From the NCBI RefSeq assembly GCF_000701445.1, contig NZ_JNIX01000003.1, forward strand, positions 31,477 to 95,476: a stretch of 64,000 nt of DNA, written 5' to 3'. This DNA is from Brevundimonas bacteroides DSM 4726 (GTDB taxonomy: Bacteria; Pseudomonadota; Alphaproteobacteria; Caulobacterales; Caulobacteraceae). A model generated the notes under the pieces. That model was not told the origin of the DNA, did no database searches, and was given only the letters and a program-made list of their open reading frames with translations. The translations under genes were made by a program, and so were the position numbers. Positions 59,046 through 64,000 of the stretch are shown here, in pieces (the first letter of the stretch is position 1; the number at the start of each line of letters is the position of its first letter).

Positions 59046-59267
59046 TCAGTTGGGCTTGATCGCCGGACCCTGCGACGGACGGCCCATGGTCCAGTTGGAC
59101 TGGAGCCGGACCTTGGGATTGGGCGCGCACCAGATCTCGCCCGTCTCGTCGATGGCGGTGACCCAGATCAGGGCGTGCTCCTGGCCATAGTCGATGACGC
59201 CGATGGCGTAGCCCTTGCCCTTGCCTTCGACGGTGACGGGGAGGGTCGGCGTGAGCTGGGTGAACAT
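59046..59267 (-). CDS. Conserved small hypothetical protein, 73 residues
   Basis: The protein looks all-beta: GYAIGVIDYGQEHALIWVTA then GEIWCAPNPKVRLQSNWTMG. It has no signal peptide, membrane segment or known motif. The compact alternating pattern suggests a small barrel. The start ATG 59267 precedes a plausible first strand. It is convergent with the helix-turn-helix gene, with 15 bases between the stops. The function is unknown. Confidence 0.65.
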   Translation of the reverse strand: MFTQLTPTLPVTVEGKGKGYAIGVIDYGQEHALIWVTAIDETGEIWCAPNPKVRLQSNWTMGRPSQGPAIKPN

Positions 59268-59366
59268 GGCTGGGTGAAAAGCGCGGATCGGGCGTCGGGT
59301 TCCCGACAGCGGGTGGTGGTCCGCTTTCGACCCATAGCGGAAGTCCGCTGATGCTATGGCTCTAAT

Positions 59367-59837
59367 TTACTCCGACGCCTCTCTGATGCATCCAGCCAGA
59401 CTGGACAGAACGCCATTCGACACGTCTTGCCGCGGATGGTCGAAGTCGCGGATATGGATGGTCCGGCGGAATCCTGTGCTGCGCGGCCCGATACACTCCA
59501 TCCTTTGCCAAGAGCCCCGCTCTCTTGTGTCGGCCAGTGCGACCACCACGGTCGGCACCCCGCCCCAATCCCCAGACACGGCGTCGCGGATGCACGACCG
59601 ACGCGCTTCCGTGGGTTCCGGATCGTCGCCCAAACAGCGCTCCATACCCTCGAAGACAGGGACGGAGAGCAGGCCCGCTCCGACCCGATTGTCTACCGCC
59701 AACGCCGAAACGATCCGACGTGAAACCTCGGCGTCCCCATATCCGAGAATGACGACTCTGACTTCGAGTGCGGACGAGGACGGCGCAGACTGGGCCCCGG
59801 CAAGGCCAAGACTGAGAGCAAACAGGGCAGGGTTCAC
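59367..59837 (-). CDS. Secreted hypothetical protein, 156 residues
   Basis: The N-terminus MNPALFALSLGLAGAQSAPS is a signal peptide with likely cleavage after AGAQS or nearby. The mature part has strand-helix alternation (EVRVVILGYGDAEVSRRIVS) and three or four cysteines (RCLGDD, SCIRDAV, ECIGPR, GCIREAS) consistent with disulfides. I do not recognise the family. It follows the 59863-60594 gene by 25 bases on the same strand, so the two probably form an operon of periplasmic proteins. Confidence 0.65.
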   Translation of the reverse strand: MNPALFALSLGLAGAQSAPSSSALEVRVVILGYGDAEVSRRIVSALAVDNRVGAGLLSVPVFEGMERCLGDDPEPTEARRSCIRDAVSGDWGGVPTVVVALADTRERGSWQRMECIGPRSTGFRRTIHIRDFDHPRQDVSNGVLSSLAGCIREASE

Positions 59838-59862
59838 CGGGGACCTCCGACTTGAGACGGGT

Positions 59863-60594
59863 TCAATCCCGCTGCGGCCACGCTACGGCCGAGATCAGGG
59901 GGATCCGGTTCACGTCGCTCGGCCGGAACGCACCGAGGTAGCGCGGCGCGGCGCCTTTTTCCATGAGCTGGACATAGACTGGCGACGAATCCGGCACGTG
60001 CGGGGGTGGCGGCGGCGGCGGGATCGGCGGCACGCCCGGCGCAGGAGACACCGGGACCGGCGGAACGTCGCCCGGCCAGTACGGCCCGGCCGGCGCGCGA
60101 CAAGGATCTGCAAGGGCGGCCTGAACCAACCCAGCCTGACGCGAGTTCAGCCGACCGCCCTCCGGTGGCCAGCGATCGACGTCGGCCAGCGGCCCGCCAT
60201 ACCAGCGCGCCATGTGCGCCTCGTACTCGGGCGTGCCCTCCGGCGGGCGTACCGGCGGCGAGGCGGTACCCGAATGGCGGTCCTGCTTCCAGAACCACCA
60301 AGAGCCGTCGACTTCGCGCCAGACGACGGTCCAGATCGTGTTGGAATGGCCTCCGCCTGGCGGAGCCACAATCCTGAATATCACCGGGGCGTCCGCCGGC
60401 GGCGCGCGCCAGGCCCCCTCAGGAATCACGATTTCGTCGAACATCGAAGTCAAGCGATCACTGGTCGCGATCGCGTCTGGGTGAGCGGCCGCAGCCTCTA
60501 CCCGCGCCACCTGTTCAGGCGTCGCCGTAGGGCACTCCGTCGATGCACTGGTCAGCACGCTCGTTAAGGCCATCGCGGATAATGTCTGGATCAT
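59863..60594 (-). CDS. Secreted, proline-rich hypothetical protein, 243 residues
   Basis: It begins MIQTLSAMALTSVLTSASTE, a short signal-peptide-like segment. Residues about 65-110 have a Trp-rich beta region (IWTVVWREVDGSWWFWKQD). After a RWYGGPLADVDRWPPEGG section comes a Pro-rich tract (VPPVPVSPAPGVPPIPPP). It ends with a 30-residue strand-rich tail (YVQLMEKGAAPRYLGAFRPS). ATG 60594 is preferred; GTG 60615 is possible. The family is unknown. A low-complexity tether between two small domains is a reasonable reading. Confidence 0.6.
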   Translation of the reverse strand: MIQTLSAMALTSVLTSASTECPTATPEQVARVEAAAAHPDAIATSDRLTSMFDEIVIPEGAWRAPPADAPVIFRIVAPPGGGHSNTIWTVVWREVDGSWWFWKQDRHSGTASPPVRPPEGTPEYEAHMARWYGGPLADVDRWPPEGGRLNSRQAGLVQAALADPCRAPAGPYWPGDVPPVPVSPAPGVPPIPPPPPPPHVPDSSPVYVQLMEKGAAPRYLGAFRPSDVNRIPLISAVAWPQRD

Positions 60595-60794
60595 TTCGGC
60601 CTCCGTGCCCCGCACAATCGGCGACCGGTCGGCGGTCCGTCAACTTCGCCGCTCGCGCCGTCAGGTCCGGTCAGCCACGCGTGAGATTGCGCACCCGGCG
60701 CGATCCTGACGATTCCCGTTCGTCTGTGGATGAACCTTGACGGCTCACCCACAAACTTCACTGTGGAACATGGATCGAAGAAGCGGGACGGATC

Positions 60795-61208
60795 ATGCTG
60801 CTGGAATTGATCGCGACGGCCGCGGTGGCGAACTCGCCCCAGGATTTCAACGGCTGGCCCGCCACGGTCAGTCTGGATTGCGAGGGACAGGCCGCGACTC
60901 GGACGGTCCGCCGCGATGGTCGCTGGTCTTTCGAGACCACGCCGCCCAGTCCGGGTCGATTCTCGATCGTCATCGATGTCGCAAACGCCCGGATCGATGA
61001 CCCGAACCGTCCCGGGGGGGTCGTTCCCGTGTGGGTCGGCTACGGCGTGCTGCGCATCGATTTCCCGCCGAACCTCCTGTCGGATTTCCAAGCGCCGAGC
61101 CACACCTACTACTTGGCCTCGCCCGAGGCCCAGACTGGCCAGTACCTGAGGACCTTCGCGGACGCGGATGGCGCCTTCACCGAGGTCGGCGAGTGTCGTC
61201 GGCGTTGA
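60795..61208 (+). CDS. Hypothetical secreted protein, 137 residues
   Basis: It begins MLLELIATAAVANSPQDFNG, a short hydrophobic leader that could be a signal peptide. The rest is strand-rich: ATVSLDCEGQAATRTVRRDG, FSIVIDVANARI, VVPVWVGYGVLRIDFP. The single early Cys and one near the C-terminus (GECRRR) may pair. The family is not recognised. The next gene starts 5 bases after its stop, so it heads a small operon with the 61214 and 61744 genes. The 200 bases before it, shared with the divergent 60594 gene, show no clear motif. Confidence 0.6.
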   Translation: MLLELIATAAVANSPQDFNGWPATVSLDCEGQAATRTVRRDGRWSFETTPPSPGRFSIVIDVANARIDDPNRPGGVVPVWVGYGVLRIDFPPNLLSDFQAPSHTYYLASPEAQTGQYLRTFADADGAFTEVGECRRR

Positions 61209-61213
61209 ACGAT

Positions 61214-61732
61214 ATGCTACGCGCAGCCCTGAGGCGACATTGGCCTATAGGGCGCGCCCTCTGCGCCGGCTTGATTGGTCTAGTCTGGGCGGGCGCCGGG
61301 GCATCAACCGCTGCCCAGGACGCTCCCGAGCCTTTGCTCTCGGAGCGGATCGCAGCCGGAACGTCTTTCGTCGTCGTCACAAAGGATCGGTCGGTCCCCC
61401 TTCGGGCAGGCGGCTGGAGCTACCCCGACGGCGCGGACCGCTGGACGGTCTTCGAGGGTCGCTACAATCCCGACAGTGGCATCTGGGACACTGACGTCGT
61501 CGGCTTCCAGGTGCGCGACATCGAGTATCACTCCTGCCCACCTGACCTGGATCAGTCCCGCTTTCGGTGTGGCGGCGTGCACAGCTCCGGTCACCGGCTA
61601 TCGCGTCGCGTGACGCCCCGCGATCATGTGTTGGTCGTTCTCGAAAACGAACTCACCTTCGATGAGGCCGGGAACGTTTACCGAGAGGGCCAGCACATCG
61701 GCATCGTCGCCACGCCGCCGAGCCCCTACTGA
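61214..61732 (+). CDS. Hypothetical secreted protein, 172 residues
   Basis: The N-terminus RRHWPIGRALCAGLIGLVWA then GAGASTAAQ is a convincing signal peptide with an AxA-type cleavage site. The mature part is beta-rich, with GTSFVVVTKDRSVPLRAGGW and VGFQVRDIEYHSCPPDLD. A second Cys lies in RFRCGGVHSSG. No known family is recognised. ATG 61214 is used; GTG 61193 is an alternative that overlaps the previous gene. It lies in the same small operon. Confidence 0.62.
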   Translation: MLRAALRRHWPIGRALCAGLIGLVWAGAGASTAAQDAPEPLLSERIAAGTSFVVVTKDRSVPLRAGGWSYPDGADRWTVFEGRYNPDSGIWDTDVVGFQVRDIEYHSCPPDLDQSRFRCGGVHSSGHRLSRRVTPRDHVLVVLENELTFDEAGNVYREGQHIGIVATPPSPY

Positions 61733-61743
61733 AGGAGAGGCAC

Positions 61744-62046
61744 GTGAACGCCAAACTCCTCTTGGCCGCCGCTGTTTTGACGCTCACGGCCAGCGTAGCG
61801 TTGGCGGCGCCCTCAGCCCAATTTCAACCGGACCGGACGCGCATACGTCTGACGCAATTCTTCCCCGCGAACGATACGCTTTCCTCAAGTCAGCAGGAGG
61901 CGATCGCTGCGGCTGGGCGAGCGCTAGTCACCGCGCGACCGGCTTGTGCCGGCCGAACACGCCAGGCGCAGCTATGCGACCTACGGCGGCGTCTACATCG
62001 CTGCAGCTTTAATCCGGCTCTGGGTTGCCAAAGGCGTGCGTCCTGA
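61744..62046 (+). pseudogene. Truncated OmpA-like secreted protein fused out of frame to ynfA debris
   Basis: GTG 61744 has an excellent ribosome site (GAAGGAGAG, 61731-61739). The first 25 residues are a signal peptide (LLLAAAVLTLTASVALAAPS). Then IRLTQFFPANDTLSSSQQEA resembles the opening of an OmpA-like peptidoglycan-binding domain, with the aromatic-Asp-Leu-Ser pattern. The expected continuation is missing: after TARPA (about 61935) the frame enters sequence whose other frame encodes the end of YnfA. So the true 3' end was lost by a deletion or recombination and the last 30 residues are spurious. Confidence 0.6.
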
Positions 62047-62191
62047 CCGCTGGGACCTGCTGGGTGCGGCTGTCTGTCTGACCGGCTCGGGTAGCATTTT
62101 GTTGCCGTTAAGCCGCCCCCGAGCACTTCCGCGAATAGACCGAACGGCCGAGAAGCCCTCGCAGCTCCGTTGCCTATGGTCACGCTTGTAG
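61928..62191 (+). pseudogene. 3' fragment of a YnfA-family (UPF0060) membrane protein gene
   Basis: In this frame the DNA reads [20 protein letters not shown], then [20 protein letters not shown]. These are the last two membrane segments and the hallmark YGGVYI and GVRP-RWD motifs of YnfA. The family is about 108 residues long; the first half is missing and a stop lies just upstream at 61925. After the final membrane segment the frame runs on into 25 unrelated residues. It is therefore a decayed fragment, joined to the OmpA-like 5' end near 61935. Confidence 0.75.
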
Positions 62192-62222
62192 TTACTAGGT
62201 CACCAACGACCCGGAGTGCCTT

Positions 62223-64000
62223 ATGCCGAACCTGAACTTCCGAACTGCAACCCAAGCTCAAGCGTCGGCCTATACCGGAGACGGCCTGGGTCTGGAGGTC
62301 ATCTACTTCTCCTCAGGCACCGCGACCGGGACGGTGTTCACCGTGAACCCAGCGGTGGGCGCCACACCCGAGACGATAACCGTCTCCAACCCAGGCTCGG
62401 GAACCACTTCGCTGAACTTCTCGCGAGCGGCGGTGTCCGGGGCCAACGCCTTCCGGTTCGCCGACGACACCGTGCTTGTCTATGGCCTGAACAGCGACGA
62501 GACGATCGAGGGGGATTACTTTGGAGGTGACCTTCTCTTCGGCAACGACGGAAACGACTCGGTCCGAGGGTATGATGGCAATGATCGCCTGTTTGGTGGC
62601 AACGGGAACGACACCCTCCGTGGCGACAACGGTGACGACGAGGTGTTCGGCGGAGACGGAGCCGACTCCCTGTTTGGGGGCGACGGCTCTGACCTGCTGC
62701 AGGGGAACGGTGGCGATGACCGCATAGATGGCGGCGAGGGCAACAATTTTGTTTACGGCGGGCAGGGGAACGACTGGGTCTGGGCCGGTAACGGCAACGA
62801 CTACATTCAGGGAAACCTTGGCAACGACACGGTCGTCGGGTGGAACGGTAGCGACACCCTTCTCGGCGGTCAGGGCGCCGATATCGTCAGCGGAGAAACG
62901 GGAGACGACCTCGTCTTTGGCGACTTGGGCGACGACGCCGTCTCGGGGTCAAGCGGCAACGACACGCTCCATGGCGGTGAAGGCGATGACTTTGTCGGCA
63001 ACACTCTCGCCGAGATCGGAAATGATCTCCTGTTCGGCGACAATGGTGTCGATACCCTCATAGCCGGAGACGGGAACGACACCGTGTATGGGGGTAACGG
63101 TAATGATGTGATCGGCACCGCTTACATCTTCTTCAGCGGCCTTGAAGCGGGTGACGACTTCATCGATGGCGGCGCAGGGAATGACTCTATCGGGGCAGGA
63201 ACCGGCGCTGACACCGTACTTGGCGGTGAGGGAGATGACAGCATATCCGGCGGTTCTGGGAACGATGGTCTCCTCCAAGGCGGCCAGGGCAACGACACCG
63301 TCAACGGCGACGCTGGCGACGACTTCTTGTTCGGCGGCCAAGGAAACGACCTCCTGAACGGTGGGGACGGCAACGACTTCGCCCAGGGCAACTTCGGCAA
63401 TGACACGGTTAATGGAGGGGCCGGCAACGACACAGTGATCGGTGGCCAGGGCAATGATCTGCTGGCGGGTAACGCGGGCGATGACCAGTTGTTTGGCGAT
63501 CTGGGCCAGGACAGCGTGTATGGCGATGACGGCAACGATACTCTGACGGGCGGCGGCGACACCGACCTTCTGGACGGCGGCATCGGCAACGACGTGCTGC
63601 TGGGCGGCGACGGTGGCGATCTGCTGCTGGGCGACGCAGGCAACGACCAGATCAACGGCGAAGCCGGCAATGACACCATCGGCGGCGGCGATGGCAACGA
63701 CACCATCGGCGGTGACGCCGGTAATGACGACATCGACGCCAACGACGGCAACAACGTCGTCAATGGCGGCGACGGTCAGGACACGCTCATTGCGGGCACC
63801 GGCAACGATGTGATCGACGGCGGTGACGGCAACGACACGATCGACGGCGCGAGCGGCAACAACACCCTGACGGGTGGAGCCGGCAACGACACCATCACGT
63901 CCAGCTCGGGCAACGACGTGGTCTCGGGTGGTGACGGCGAAGACACCATCAACGCCGGCGCGGGGGCCAACAACCTCGCGGGCGGGGCCGGAAACGACAG
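62223..64000 (+). CDS. RTX-repeat calcium-binding secreted protein (3' end beyond window)
   Basis: There are 592 codons with no stop before the window ends. ATG 62223 opens with MPNLNFRTATQAQASAYTGD, and residues 1-105 match the N-terminal domain of the 6536-9208 protein closely, including SLNFSRAAVSG. From about residue 105 the protein is GGxGxDxxx RTX nonapeptides. Codon choice is a little less GC-rich than in the paralogue in the first third (TTT, GAT, GGT appear), then becomes near identical in style after 63550. It should be a substrate of the type I exporter at 10280-13518. There is no neighbouring exporter here. Confidence 0.9.
   Translation, partial: MPNLNFRTATQAQASAYTGDGLGLEVIYFSSGTATGTVFTVNPAVGATPETITVSNPGSGTTSLNFSRAAVSGANAFRFADDTVLVYGLNSDETIEGDYFGGDLLFGNDGNDSVRGYDGNDRLFGGNGNDTLRGDNGDDEVFGGDGADSLFGGDGSDLLQGNGGDDRIDGGEGNNFVYGGQGNDWVWAGNGNDYIQGNLGNDTVVGWNGSDTLLGGQGADIVSGETGDDLVFGDLGDDAVSGSSGNDTLHGGEGDDFVGNTLAEIGNDLLFGDNGVDTLIAGDGNDTVYGGNGNDVIGTAYIFFSGLEAGDDFIDGGAGNDSIGAGTGADTVLGGEGDDSISGGSGNDGLLQGGQGNDTVNGDAGDDFLFGGQGNDLLNGGDGNDFAQGNFGNDTVNGGAGNDTVIGGQGNDLLAGNAGDDQLFGDLGQDSVYGDDGNDTLTGGGDTDLLDGGIGNDVLLGGDGGDLLLGDAGNDQINGEAGNDTIGGGDGNDTIGGDAGNDDIDANDGNNVVNGGDGQDTLIAGTGNDVIDGGDGNDTIDGASGNNTLTGGAGNDTITSSSGNDVVSGGDGEDTINAGAGANNLAGGAGND

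Noticed and set aside
59845..59885. GGTTCAATCCCGC resembling a tRNA T-loop
   Set aside because: No matching acceptor, D or anticodon stems can be drawn, and most of it lies in the 3' end of the gene at 59863-60594.
59356..60567. Plus-strand open frame of 403 codons
   Set aside because: It covers two minus-strand genes that each have signal peptides. Its own translation is Arg-rich without any motif.

Overview
The window is about 67-70% GC by eye and reads as the chromosome of a Caulobacterales alphaproteobacterium, most likely Brevundimonas or a close relative (the genus is inferred). Support comes from an RTX-protein locus with a PrtD/HlyD-type exporter beside envelope glycosylation genes (compare rsaA-rsaDE of Caulobacter), large TonB-dependent receptors, a DnaG whose zinc-site cysteines are replaced, and carA and carB lying apart. 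I found no rRNA, tRNA, CRISPR array, insertion sequence or integrase.

Layout. 0-6.4 kb: three glycosyltransferases, a hexapeptide acyltransferase and a methyltransferase, which look like surface polysaccharide synthesis. 6.5-17.7 kb: a type I secretion locus with an 890-residue RTX protein, a sulfotransferase, the HlyD adaptor, the ABC exporter, a small DUF6471 protein and a serralysin-like RTX metalloprotease. No TolC-type outer membrane channel is present. 17.8-20 kb: a mannose-1-phosphate guanylyltransferase fused to an AGE-type isomerase, plausibly supplying GDP-mannose to the same surface polymer. 20.1-24.3 kb: a tight operon of argB, a HAD nucleotidase, dapD, an ExoD-like protein, dsbB and coq7. 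24.3-26.4 kb: two uncharacterised proteins, a palindromic repeat and a FrnE-type DsbA protein.

26.4-28.4 kb is a compact island of clearly lower GC (45-47% in two lines counted, against 75% in a line just outside). It carries three uncharacterised genes: a membrane-anchored protein that may have a VatN-like barrel, a winged-helix protein, and a winged-helix protein with a HEPN-type RNase motif that is split by a one-base frameshift. This is my main candidate for an undescribed system. 28.5-37.4 kb is housekeeping and stress genes: thiC with its TPP riboswitch, a hydrolase-OsmC fusion, a BLUF photosensor, a DUF2855 protein, a TetR/DUF4386 pair with twin operators, a lipoprotein hydrolase and galU.

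37.5-42.3 kb holds a helix-turn-helix regulator, rpoD and dnaG. dnaG looks mosaic: its 3' half has lower GC, and directly after its stop codon there is a second, free-standing copy of the DnaG C-terminal domain with native composition. That arrangement suggests the 3' end of dnaG was replaced and the old end left behind. 42.6-58.4 kb: a patatin lipoprotein, carA, an amino-acid permease, an SDR, a HAD hydrolase, a divergent pair of TonB-dependent receptors, an RraB-like protein and carB. 58.6-62.2 kb: small, mostly secreted hypothetical proteins and a chimeric pseudogene joining an OmpA-like 5' end to a ynfA 3' end. 62.2-64 kb: the start of a third RTX protein, paralogous to the one at 6.5-9.2 kb.
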